Notes under the pieces: generated by a model | What the model was told of the DNA's origin: nothing | The model's input: the letters and a program-made list of their open reading frames with translations, nothing else | The model's database searches: none | Position numbers and translations under genes: made by a program | Source of the DNA: an uncultured Cohaesibacter sp. | Lineage (GTDB): Bacteria; Pseudomonadota; Alphaproteobacteria; Rhizobiales; Cohaesibacteraceae | DNA length: 64,000 bases | NCBI RefSeq assembly: GCF_963666525.1 | Contig: NZ_OY762905.1 | Coordinates: 806,001 to 870,000 of the forward strand | Direction of reading: 5' to 3' | Shown: positions 16,617 to 24,851 of the stretch, one piece after another | Layout: each line of letters opens with the position of its first letter | Numbering within the stretch: position 1 is the stretch's first letter

Positions 16617-19286
16617 TTACTTGTCCTGTTTCCCCGAACGGTGTTTGCGGCGCTCATAGCGCGATCTGGTCGGCGCACCTGCGGGCTCCTCGGCTGCTTC
16701 CTCTGGCTGTTGCGTGGTTGCTGCGTCTGGTGCGATATCTGTCAGAGGCGCAGCTTGAACAGCGTCAACCCGTCGCCTGATTTCCTCGCGCGTTGCGTCC
16801 TGTTCCGTCAGCTTTTCGCGCCAGCCCGCTTCCTGTTTCTGCTTGGCAGCCTGTTCATCGAACCGGAAATAGGCCGGGGTTGTCTGGATATAGTCCTGAC
16901 CGTCTTTACCCTTGAGCCGAACCACAAGCCGATATTTCGGCTTCCCGGCCCGGATTGCCGCTTCTGCCTCACCATCCACCACGAAGCCTATGTCTTCGCG
17001 CTCGATGCCTGTTCCAAAAACCTCAGACGCATCCGAGGCGGCTTGTTCCGCTATCTCTTCAATGCTGCCGCCGTGGGCAAGAAACTGCGCATAGACTTTT
17101 TCAGGTGGGAACCGCATCACCGCCTTGGAGCCATTGATTTCAGTCACCCCATAGAGGCCGGTCGGGCCTGTCAGATCCTGTTTGGCAAGGTATTGTGACA
17201 GCTCCCAATCACCCGTATCAAGAAAATGCTCGGCCACGGCTTCCTTATAATCGCTTTCAATAGACAGGCGCTGGCCCTCGGTGAAACCAACATCCGGATT
17301 GCCGAAAAAGCCTCCAAATTCTCTGGAAACCTCCTTCTTGCCCAAGGTTGCAAGATAGCCGGTCCTGCCATTGAGCAATGTCTCTCTACGGTCCCGTTCA
17401 CGCTGAAACTCAGGCGTCAGCCGCTGCATATAGCGGGCGGTTGCCTTCTCGGGCGACATGCCAAGGTGGTTGACATAAAAGTCATATTCCCGGCCCGCCT
17501 GGGCAAGGGTCGAACCGCCATCGCGTGCCTTCAATTCGACCTCGTGTCCTCTGGCGATATGGGCTGCAATCTCCAATCCACCTTGAACATTGGAGGCATC
17601 ATCGGAAGCCAGCATCTGGCGCGTTTCCGCAATAGCGCCCTTTGGAACCAAGCCGGTCTGTTCGGCCAAAGACAGAACAAAAGCCATTGAAGCCTTGCGC
17701 TTCTCTGCATCCTTGCCATTCATGCCACCCGAAACCTTGGTCTGATATTCGTAAAGGTCGTCTATCGCCTTCTGATCATCACTCAGGAATGGATTGAAGG
17801 GGGCTCCGTCCGGATCATCCAGCCTCTTGACTGTCGCATTGAGCGCGATCTGTTTCTTGTTATCGGCTGTGACACGCCGGATCAGCGTAGCTTTCTGGCT
17901 GTCCGTCATCGCCTTGTCTGCGTTGATATCCGCAACGCTCACCACCTCGCCGTTAGCGACCTTGAGATCCAGAGCGTTGAACTGTTTGAGCCCTTCCTCT
18001 GTCTTTTTGCTCTCTGCCGCAGAGATTGCCTTTTCGGTAAGCTGTCCCCACTGCCCCATACCGATCGTCTCACCCGCATCACTATTGCCAGCCTCATGCG
18101 TTGGCACATCGGAGGAGGCAGAGCCATCTCCCTGCTTCAGGATTTCGACCTGACCAACCTTGAAGCCTTCAACCCGCTCCATTGCATCCAGCATGGATTC
18201 ACGCTGATCGGCTGTAAGATCCTTGACTGGCGTTGAGGTAGGCACCCCGACGGCCTTGGCCACCGCAGAATAATAGGCTCTGGTATTGTTTTCGCTTGGC
18301 GGTGCATAGCGGCTAATCACACCCTCAATGCTCTTGTTCTTGTAAGCCTCGCTTTCGAAAATCAGGGATGCCTTGGCTTTCCTACCGGTTTCGTAATCGG
18401 GGAAAACAGCAAAACGCCCGTCTGTCCCTATGGCACCATGCGCCTTGGCGAATTTGCCATATTCGATATTGCCGGGATTGTTATTCCGCCAGTTGCGCGC
18501 ACCCTTGTATCTCGCTACAGATCCATCCTTGTGGCGGATGGTGGTGTAGCCCTTTCCGGCTTCGACAACACCGAGCCCGTTGCCATGACGGACAGAGGCC
18601 GCCTGCTGCGAGACATTGTCCTCTGCATCCCACTGTTTGGCGAGTGTCCGTGCGTCTTCCTCCCGCCCAGACTGTGCCAATCCTTGCAATGCCTGTGACC
18701 GCAAGAGCTTGCGCACCTCTTTGCGAGCCTTCTCTTTCTGCCAGCCGGGCAGCCCGGTCTGATCCACCATCTCGGCCAAAAGGCTTTCCGTCTCGTCATA
18801 GCTGTCCGGGTTCTGCAGAACGCCATTCTTGAGCCGATCAGCCATGTCGTTGATCCCGTCGACATAGAACTGATTGCGCCGGGCAAATTGTGTGCGAGAG
18901 GCTTTTTCAGCCACATCCCCACGCAGTGCCTCAAGCTTTGGAGCGTAGGCAGCTTGCATAGCGGGCGGCAAAGTTTCGAGAAACTTCTTGGATTGTGCGC
19001 CAAAGTCAGCCAATCGCTCCTCGGCAAACTTGCCACCATCGGCAGGCATGCTTTGTTCGGCCTCCAGCATCGACATGTTGAGGTCATTGCCCAGCTTCAC
19101 GAAGCCCTGCTGTGCCTTGAAGCCCATCAACTTGGTTTGTTGCCGCTCATACATGCTGGCAACATCGCCCGCCGCCTCGGCAAGACTGTTAATGCCTTGC
19201 GCCAGCATGGGCGAGTTGCTGATACGAGGCATTGTGCCTGCACCGGTATCAAGTCCACGACCGGCATTCACTTTCTGGAGTTTCAT
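16617..19286 (-). CDS. Internal virion protein with putative peptidoglycan-degrading domain, gp15-like
   Basis: The product has 889 residues. Between about residues 255 and 355 is a module with ARNWRNNNPGNIEYGKFA, AIGTDGRFAVFPDYETG and YAPPSENNTRAYYSAV, which is found in many phage structural proteins and associated lysozyme-like domains. The rest is helical and charged. It would be ejected into the host and help open the cell wall during infection. Its stop lies 2 bp before the 1247-residue protein's start, and its own ATG overlaps the upstream stop. The enzymatic role is inferred from the domain. Confidence 0.7.
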   Translation of the reverse strand: MKLQKVNAGRGLDTGAGTMPRISNSPMLAQGINSLAEAAGDVASMYERQQTKLMGFKAQQGFVKLGNDLNMSMLEAEQSMPADGGKFAEERLADFGAQSKKFLETLPPAMQAAYAPKLEALRGDVAEKASRTQFARRNQFYVDGINDMADRLKNGVLQNPDSYDETESLLAEMVDQTGLPGWQKEKARKEVRKLLRSQALQGLAQSGREEDARTLAKQWDAEDNVSQQAASVRHGNGLGVVEAGKGYTTIRHKDGSVARYKGARNWRNNNPGNIEYGKFAKAHGAIGTDGRFAVFPDYETGRKAKASLIFESEAYKNKSIEGVISRYAPPSENNTRAYYSAVAKAVGVPTSTPVKDLTADQRESMLDAMERVEGFKVGQVEILKQGDGSASSDVPTHEAGNSDAGETIGMGQWGQLTEKAISAAESKKTEEGLKQFNALDLKVANGEVVSVADINADKAMTDSQKATLIRRVTADNKKQIALNATVKRLDDPDGAPFNPFLSDDQKAIDDLYEYQTKVSGGMNGKDAEKRKASMAFVLSLAEQTGLVPKGAIAETRQMLASDDASNVQGGLEIAAHIARGHEVELKARDGGSTLAQAGREYDFYVNHLGMSPEKATARYMQRLTPEFQRERDRRETLLNGRTGYLATLGKKEVSREFGGFFGNPDVGFTEGQRLSIESDYKEAVAEHFLDTGDWELSQYLAKQDLTGPTGLYGVTEINGSKAVMRFPPEKVYAQFLAHGGSIEEIAEQAASDASEVFGTGIEREDIGFVVDGEAEAAIRAGKPKYRLVVRLKGKDGQDYIQTTPAYFRFDEQAAKQKQEAGWREKLTEQDATREEIRRRVDAVQAAPLTDIAPDAATTQQPEEAAEEPAGAPTRSRYERRKHRSGKQDK

Positions 19287-19723
19287 TCGTATGCACCTCC
19301 ACCCATAAATGTCTTGCTAACCCCTTTGATGATGGGAGAGATTGCGCCAAAGACCCCGCCCGCCATGGCCTGCCTTCCCTGCATACGGCTGACATCGGCC
19401 TGCATTTCGTAGTTCGTGGCGTTCACTTCTGCGCCGTAGCGGATCGCCTGAACATCGAGCGCGCCCTCAACCGCGTTATCGGCAATGACATCTGCTGGCG
19501 TACCAACCAGCGCCAAGCCATTGGCAAGCGCTGTCGCCCTGTTCTTGCCAAGCGTGCGTGTCAGGGCCTTGTCCTGCAGTCCAGCCTCATACTCGCCCTT
19601 GTCTCGCTCCATTTGAGCTTGCCGGTCATAAACCGCCGCCTGAGCATTGGCCGACTGCGCAGCCATAGCCCCTTGCATTACCGAAGCCGCAGCCCCGATA
19701 ATTGCGCCAACAATCGCACACAT
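19283..19723 (-). CDS. Internal virion protein, gp14-like
   Basis: The product has 146 residues and starts at the ATG at 19723, one base after the stop of the tail-nozzle gene. The N-terminus is a hydrophobic Ala/Gly-rich segment (MCAIVGAIIGAAASVMQGAM), followed by a long charged helix (YDRQAQMERDKGEYEAGLQ) and a C-terminal glycine-rich hydrophobic stretch. This layout matches the small T7 gp14-class internal protein, thought to form a pore in the outer membrane. The order gp14-gp15-gp16-like is kept. Confidence 0.7.
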   Translation of the reverse strand: MCAIVGAIIGAAASVMQGAMAAQSANAQAAVYDRQAQMERDKGEYEAGLQDKALTRTLGKNRATALANGLALVGTPADVIADNAVEGALDVQAIRYGAEVNATNYEMQADVSRMQGRQAMAGGVFGAISPIIKGVSKTFMGGGAYE

Positions 19724-19724
19724 C

Positions 19725-21500
19725 CTAGAGATCCACCGTTGTTTTGATTGCCCTGATCCGGCAAGGCAAAGGCTTGTCTGACCAGAAATGGAAAGATCCG
19801 GTATCGCTCCATCCGTCCTGACTGACAGAAAGCAAACCGGTTTGGAGCCGCACCGAGTTTGAAACAAGCTCGTCGCCTTCCATGGGGGTCAGCTCTTCAA
19901 AATCACCCGTTTCCAAAGCCTCGTCAGGCTCACTTTGCGAGACTTGCAAATCTGCGGTCCGGATCACGTCCATGCCGATCTGCTGAACGCGCTTCCGCTC
20001 ACCCATTGCGGTGCCGTCTGCTCGGCCATCAACAATCTGCAAAGTCTTGCCATGAGCCCGAAACGGAAAGCCGAAGTGAATTTTCGACGCTGTCTGATTG
20101 TTCGGAAGCGTGAACTTGTTTCCGGCCACCATTTGCCGCGGCATAACAACACCATCAGCAAGGATCGCGACTTCTTGCCCCTCGAACAGATCAGGAAGAT
20201 TGGTGACTTCATTGATCGGGTCGCCTTCATAGGTCATGCCACAATCCATAAAGAAGCCGTCTTCAACCGCCTGATCTTCAAAGGGAGGGTCAAGAATTTC
20301 TATCGTGCGGACCTCTTCCCCGTTGAGGGTACGAACCACTTGCAGCCATAGCTCATCACCGGTCTTTCCCGGTTTGGTGGCCACAGCTTCAACCTTGCCA
20401 CCACCGCCAAGCTCGATCCCGACAGCACCAACAATCTGTTGGTCCCGCTCATAAGTCAGGGCCACGAAGGTTCTGTTTTCCATCCTGATCCAGTCGATGG
20501 AATCTGGCAGCTGCTGAAAAGCCTGTTCGGCAATCCCGGAGCGGAAGAAATGCTCATTGACCACCGTCAAATCAGGCGCAATGAACTTATAAGCGCTGGA
20601 ATCATAGATATATTCATGCAGGTTCCGTCCATAGAACCCCACATAGAGCAGCGCATCACCCACTTGCACCGGCTTTACCGCCCTTGAACCGTAAGTGGCT
20701 TGTCGCTTCTGGCGGCTGTTGGTTGGCCCGAATACCTCGGAGCTGTCAGAAGGTCCAACAATCCGGGCACTCGTCGCCGTGCCGACAAGCATTTCCTCAC
20801 CTTCTGCAATCCAGTTTATTTCATTGACCTGCCCGGCAAGGATCGAGAGATACATCGCGTCATCGGCGGCCAGCTCTCCCGCCTCACCGGTATATTTCAA
20901 AACCTTGAATGCACCCGACTTTGAATAGGCAATCCCTTGCGGGTCGGATTTCCAATTGGCAAAGGTAATCCGCTCGTTGAAATAGCAGACATGTTGTGGC
21001 CAGCTCTCTTCGCCCCACCCGTCTATCTGACTGTCAAAGGTAATAGCAGCAAGGCTCCAATCAACATCACCGTTACGCTTTAATTCAGACGGCTCGTGAG
21101 ACCCGTGCACGAGCGTCAACACATCGCTCGACTGGGTATAGTCAAACTCGCTCAATTGGCCCTGGTCGAAGCTGTTGGCGATCTCATAGGCACCGGACCC
21201 ATCGGAGGCTTGCAGTTGCGCTTTCTCCGAATAAAAGCGAATGAAACCCGTTCCGAATTCCAGCATGTAATGCTGTTTCATCGAGAAGACGAAAGGCACC
21301 AGCCGACACGCGGCATTCTGGTTTCTGGCCAGATCGACAAAGCGCGTACCCGAGCGCTTGTAGATCCCGCCATGACGCATCAGAATGTAATTGCGGCAGA
21401 TCTCCAACCCCTTACGAAACTGCTCAAGGTCCGATCTGGAGTGCAGATAAGGGGAGATTTCCCCTTGCGACATGATGACTTGAATAAACTTGATCGTCAT
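19725..21500 (-). CDS. Tail tubular protein B / nozzle, gp12-like
   Basis: The product has 591 residues. The N-terminus (QVIMSQGEISPYLHSRSDL…GLEICRNYILMRHGGIYKRSGTRFV) is typical of the nozzle proteins of short-tailed phages: a conserved start that begins the beta-propeller barrel. The rest is beta-rich with few helices. It would form the distal part of the stubby tail below tail tubular protein A, whose gene overlaps it by one base. I am fairly sure of the role from the start motif, the length and the gene order. Confidence 0.75.
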   Translation of the reverse strand: MTIKFIQVIMSQGEISPYLHSRSDLEQFRKGLEICRNYILMRHGGIYKRSGTRFVDLARNQNAACRLVPFVFSMKQHYMLEFGTGFIRFYSEKAQLQASDGSGAYEIANSFDQGQLSEFDYTQSSDVLTLVHGSHEPSELKRNGDVDWSLAAITFDSQIDGWGEESWPQHVCYFNERITFANWKSDPQGIAYSKSGAFKVLKYTGEAGELAADDAMYLSILAGQVNEINWIAEGEEMLVGTATSARIVGPSDSSEVFGPTNSRQKRQATYGSRAVKPVQVGDALLYVGFYGRNLHEYIYDSSAYKFIAPDLTVVNEHFFRSGIAEQAFQQLPDSIDWIRMENRTFVALTYERDQQIVGAVGIELGGGGKVEAVATKPGKTGDELWLQVVRTLNGEEVRTIEILDPPFEDQAVEDGFFMDCGMTYEGDPINEVTNLPDLFEGQEVAILADGVVMPRQMVAGNKFTLPNNQTASKIHFGFPFRAHGKTLQIVDGRADGTAMGERKRVQQIGMDVIRTADLQVSQSEPDEALETGDFEELTPMEGDELVSNSVRLQTGLLSVSQDGWSDTGSFHFWSDKPLPCRIRAIKTTVDL

Positions 21501-22057
21501 CAGTAGAGCGCCTCCCGGGGCGTGCTCTGCTGATCTTCAAGCGCGGTGTTCTTCTCGAATGCGTCGTCAAAGAGCAATTGCATTGTTTGCGCATAGGAGT
21601 TTTTGCCCGTCACCTTGTGCGCCATGCCAAGGGCCAGATAAGGCACCAGACAGTTGATGAAATACTGGTTGAACTTCGCCGGATCATCCAGCCGCTTGAT
21701 GTAGTGAAACTGCAACGGCCCCGCATGATTGGTCAGGATTTCATCCCCTTCATACTCGACCTCGATTTCTGCACCGCCATCATCATAGATCGGTATGCCA
21801 GACAGAAAATCTTCAGGAAGCCGATAGGCATAGTCCCAGCCAAACGCAGGCTTTTCGGCAGCTTCAGGCAAAAGCACACGCGAGCGGGCACAGTTCCAGG
21901 GATAAAGGCTCAACAGCTCGTTGCGATAGTGAGCGTAATTGGTCTTGAACCATCGCGCATTGCTATTGCCGGTCTGATCAAAGTCAGCAATCGTCTTTTC
22001 ATTGAGATGACCTAAAGCCAGATTGGCGATGGCAGTATCCGTGTACCCGCTCGCCAT
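21500..22057 (-). CDS. Tail tubular protein A / head-tail adaptor, gp11-like
   Basis: The product has 185 residues. The N-terminus (TDTAIANLALGHLNEKTIADFDQTGNSNARWFKTNYAHYRNELLSLYPWNCARSRV) is the typical signature of gp11-class adaptors that bridge the portal and the nozzle, including the YPWNCARSRV-like motif. It ends one base into the next gene, suggesting coupled synthesis with the nozzle protein. Confidence 0.8.
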   Translation of the reverse strand: MASGYTDTAIANLALGHLNEKTIADFDQTGNSNARWFKTNYAHYRNELLSLYPWNCARSRVLLPEAAEKPAFGWDYAYRLPEDFLSGIPIYDDGGAEIEVEYEGDEILTNHAGPLQFHYIKRLDDPAKFNQYFINCLVPYLALGMAHKVTGKNSYAQTMQLLFDDAFEKNTALEDQQSTPREALY

Positions 22058-22060
22058 GGC

Positions 22061-22528
22061 CTATTCGCCCCCTTCAAGAAGGGCTTTGGCCTCAGTGATC
22101 CAGTCGGCATCAATCGAAAGGGCTTCGATCTGCTCCGGGCTGGCATTGGCAAGAGCCGCCAGATCGGCAATGCCCCCTTCCGTAAGCCTGGTTGCCTTGG
22201 CCGGACCAATGCCATTGATACTGGTCAGATCGGGCAAGACAGGAACAGGCGCAACAGTCCCGGCCAATTCGGTTTCAGCCATAACGATGGCGAATGCCTT
22301 GCGGGCCTGCTCGATGTCATCACCCTTGAGCGTAGGGTTTTCCATGATCTGCTCAAGGGTCACGGCAGCATTCAGAGCCTCGGACGGCAGAGCCCCATTC
22401 TCTCCAACGCTGTCATAGGCTGCTTTCAGTTCCTTACCGGCCAAAGCAACCTGTTCTTCACGCGCTTCATCGCGCTTTCTTGCCGCCAATGCCTTGCGGC
22501 GACGGGCCTGATGGGCTGTTGCACTCAT
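22061..22528 (-). CDS. Small structural-operon protein with helix-hairpin-helix domain
   Basis: The product has 155 residues from the ATG at 22528, which has GGAG eight bases upstream; the ATG at 22534 is too close to that site. The N-terminus is basic and helical (QARRRKALAARKRDEAREEQ). The C-terminal part (about residues 100-150) has LTSINGIGPAKATRLTEGGI, a clear helix-hairpin-helix motif as seen in non-specific DNA-binding proteins. It lies between capsid and tail tubular A genes, where a head-completion protein would be expected. A DNA-binding role in packaging or head closure is inference. Confidence 0.6.
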   Translation of the reverse strand: MSATAHQARRRKALAARKRDEAREEQVALAGKELKAAYDSVGENGALPSEALNAAVTLEQIMENPTLKGDDIEQARKAFAIVMAETELAGTVAPVPVLPDLTSINGIGPAKATRLTEGGIADLAALANASPEQIEALSIDADWITEAKALLEGGE

Positions 22529-22546
22529 CTGCATGTCTCCAGATAC

Positions 22547-22577
22547 GACAAAGGCCGCTCGGAGGCGGCCATTTGTC
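22547..22577 (-). terminator. Hairpin after the capsid gene
   Basis: Stem gacaaa-ggccgc/gcggcc-tttgtc-like pairing (with a small bulge) ending in TTTG on the minus strand, 28 bp after the capsid stop. Terminators at this place are common in short-tailed phages and boost capsid relative to later genes. Confidence 0.65.
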
Positions 22578-22604
22578 GAGTTGGGTTAGAGGGGAAATCG
22601 CAGC

Positions 22605-23582
22605 TTAGGCAGCGATCTTGTGTTTCAGAGCAACCATGCGGATGTTCTTGGGCTCATAGACGCGGTTCCAGTTGGCTCCGTCCGCAATCTGCGCATCGGT
22701 CGGGCTGGTATCGTTGTCAGGAACATTGGTTTCAGTCCAGGCGACGCCACGCGGGTGCATGACGAAGTGGCTGCGGCTGATCAGCAGATCATCGCCCGCG
22801 AGCTTGTCGCGATCGGTCTCGAGCGCTTCATCATCTTCAAGAGATCGCTCCTGATAGCCGAATGCCCCTTCCCCAAAGAGCAGAGAAGTGTAGACACCGC
22901 CAACCGGCTGAAGCGCGTCGGTGACGATCACACGCTTGCCCATATAGAAAGGCACCCGATCCGTCTTGCCCTCGACGGTCTCGTATTCAATGGCCTTGTC
23001 CTTGGCCAACTTGGCCTCAACAGCCGAGTGCATCAAATAGCCAGTGACGTTGCTCTTCTGGTCGCCGAGCTTCTGACCGGCATCGACGCTCGATGCAAAG
23101 TCGATAAGAGACGCCCCGGCAGCAAGAGCGCTGATATCGTGGGTCAGCACAGCCATGGAAGCGGATGCAAAAATCCCCTTGATGGTCTGCACAAGGATAT
23201 TCTGGCGCTGATCAACCCAATATCCGGCAACCTCGGTTGCAATCGCCTTCATCGGATCATCACCGGCCAGATACTTGGACAGGTCGTTGGATGACCAGGC
23301 ATCACCCAGCATATGCAGGCGTGCCATATCCTTGCCCGAACCGATCTTGCGAGGGACAAGCGGATCATTGTCAGAAAGACGCTGGGCGGTCATGCCACTG
23401 TTGCGCAAGTTCAACCAGAACGGCATCTTGAAGAGGAAGCCGCCACCGGACAGATTGAGCCCGTCGATCCCGTTTGACACGATACCACTGGCAATCAGGG
23501 TATCCAGTTTCACCGACTGTTCCAGAACGTAAGGATTGAAGACCTCCGGAACGATCACATCACTAATTTTCACCTTCGCCAT
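22605..23582 (-). CDS. Major capsid protein
   Basis: The product has 325 residues and begins MAKVKISDVIVPEVFNPYVL, typical of HK97-fold coat proteins of BPP-1-like and related phages. The segment YWVDQRQNILVQTIKGIFAS, the central GYLMHSAVEAKLAKDKAIEY and VPFYMGKRVIVTDAL correspond to the spine helix and P-domain of that family. It follows the scaffold gene and precedes a terminator, the usual arrangement. Confidence 0.85.
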   Translation of the reverse strand: MAKVKISDVIVPEVFNPYVLEQSVKLDTLIASGIVSNGIDGLNLSGGGFLFKMPFWLNLRNSGMTAQRLSDNDPLVPRKIGSGKDMARLHMLGDAWSSNDLSKYLAGDDPMKAIATEVAGYWVDQRQNILVQTIKGIFASASMAVLTHDISALAAGASLIDFASSVDAGQKLGDQKSNVTGYLMHSAVEAKLAKDKAIEYETVEGKTDRVPFYMGKRVIVTDALQPVGGVYTSLLFGEGAFGYQERSLEDDEALETDRDKLAGDDLLISRSHFVMHPRGVAWTETNVPDNDTSPTDAQIADGANWNRVYEPKNIRMVALKHKIAA

Positions 23583-23634
23583 AACTTTTATCTCCCGCTA
23601 TTGACGTTGCTGAGGTTGGTTTGTTGCCTTGCGC

Positions 23635-24534
23635 TTACTTGCGTTTGGCCTTGGCGGCGGCTTTCAATCGTTCCGCCTTTTCAGGGTTTGCCTTGTAAAT
23701 CTCACCCTGTTTGGTGAGGTTGAACGTATCGGCATCCCACGGGTTTTCATCCGCCTGGGTGTCGCCGTTCAAATCCCCATCTTCCGAGTAAAGGGTCTGG
23801 CCAATGGCCGCGAGCGCCTGCGCGAAATGCGGCATCAGAACCGCACCATCTTCGGCAAAAACCCCGTTGCTCTTGAACTCTTCCATGAGCTTGCCATCAG
23901 GCACCATCTTGCTCAGTGCCCGATTGGCAAGAGCCAGATTTTTGTTGTAGCTCTCGCTTCCTTCCTTGCCCCACGCCTTGACAAGGGCATCATGGGAGGC
24001 TTCGGCCTTGGCAGTCTTCTCCGCCTCGGCCTGTTTCTGACCTTCCATCATCGCAGAAGCCTGTGAGCCGACCGCTTCCATCTGGAAATCATGCAGGGCC
24101 TGCGCCTGGGCAGTTGTAAGCCCGAGTTCCTTGGCCTTGGCCTTGAAGGAAGCCGCCAGCTTTTCGTCATACTGGACGTTTTCCGGCATCTTTTCGGGCA
24201 GATTGAACTGATAGCCGTCTTCCGTATCCGGCACCCCGAGCGCCTTGGCAAAGGCGGCCCGGTCTTCATCGCTCGCATCCTTGCCGGGAATACGGATCAT
24301 GCCTTCCAGCCCCGCCCGCTGGTCCTGATAGGCCTTCACAGCATCATCCGCGCTCTTCCAGCCCTGTTCCTTGGCAAAGTCGGAATAGCCCTCACCGGTC
24401 AAACTGGACGCAAAGGCATTCTCTTCACCCGCCCCTGCATCGCCCGTTCCCGTATCACCACCACCAGTGCCACCATCTTCCGGCGCATAGGCAATCATGC
24501 CACCCAAATTCAAAGCCCAAAGCCCTCTGTTCAT
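23635..24534 (-). CDS. Capsid scaffolding protein
   Basis: The product has 299 residues, with an acidic, Gly/Asp/Thr-rich N-terminus (GGTGGGDTGTGDAGAGEENA), a middle of charged helices and a basic C-terminal end (KAERLKAAAKAKRK) suited to bind capsid subunits. Its place directly upstream of the capsid gene is that of scaffolds in T7-like and BPP-1-like phages. The ATG at 24534 overlaps the stop of the Bbp19-like gene and follows a GAAGA site; a second possible start is at 24498. Confidence 0.75.
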   Translation of the reverse strand: MNRGLWALNLGGMIAYAPEDGGTGGGDTGTGDAGAGEENAFASSLTGEGYSDFAKEQGWKSADDAVKAYQDQRAGLEGMIRIPGKDASDEDRAAFAKALGVPDTEDGYQFNLPEKMPENVQYDEKLAASFKAKAKELGLTTAQAQALHDFQMEAVGSQASAMMEGQKQAEAEKTAKAEASHDALVKAWGKEGSESYNKNLALANRALSKMVPDGKLMEEFKSNGVFAEDGAVLMPHFAQALAAIGQTLYSEDGDLNGDTQADENPWDADTFNLTKQGEIYKANPEKAERLKAAAKAKRK

Positions 24535-24851
24535 TCTTCAATCCCTTCTTCTGCTCTCGCCTCTTCCAAGGCGGCTTGTGCAAGGCCAATTCGATCAGCC
24601 CGCGTCATGGTCAAAAAGGAAAAGGCCCGCCCGAAGACAGACCTTTTTCCCTCATTAAACTGTGCTTCCGCATTATCGGGCGGATGGTCGCAATAGCGGT
24701 CCCAGCCGCTAAAATTGGCCAGGTCAACCATGATGATTTCAAAATCATCCTTGCTCGATTTGCCTTCACGAAAGCGCCTCCACGCATCAACCAGCCTTAG
24801 TCTGGCTTGCAGCGCCGCCCGGTCTTTACTGGCTCTGTTCCATAAGCGCAT
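24531..24851 (-). CDS. Bbp19-like phage protein
   Basis: The product has 106 residues. The central segment (DDFEIIMVDLANFSGWDRYCDHPPDNAEAQFNEGKRSVFGRAFSFL) matches the pattern of the Bbp19 family first seen in Bordetella phage BPP-1: a short helix, an AxFsg segment, then an xEGKRxVx motif and another helix. Members always sit between portal and scaffold genes, as here. Role unknown. The start overlaps the portal gene by 26 bp and the stop overlaps the scaffold start. Confidence 0.7.
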   Translation of the reverse strand: MRLWNRASKDRAALQARLRLVDAWRRFREGKSSKDDFEIIMVDLANFSGWDRYCDHPPDNAEAQFNEGKRSVFGRAFSFLTMTRADRIGLAQAALEEARAEEGIEE

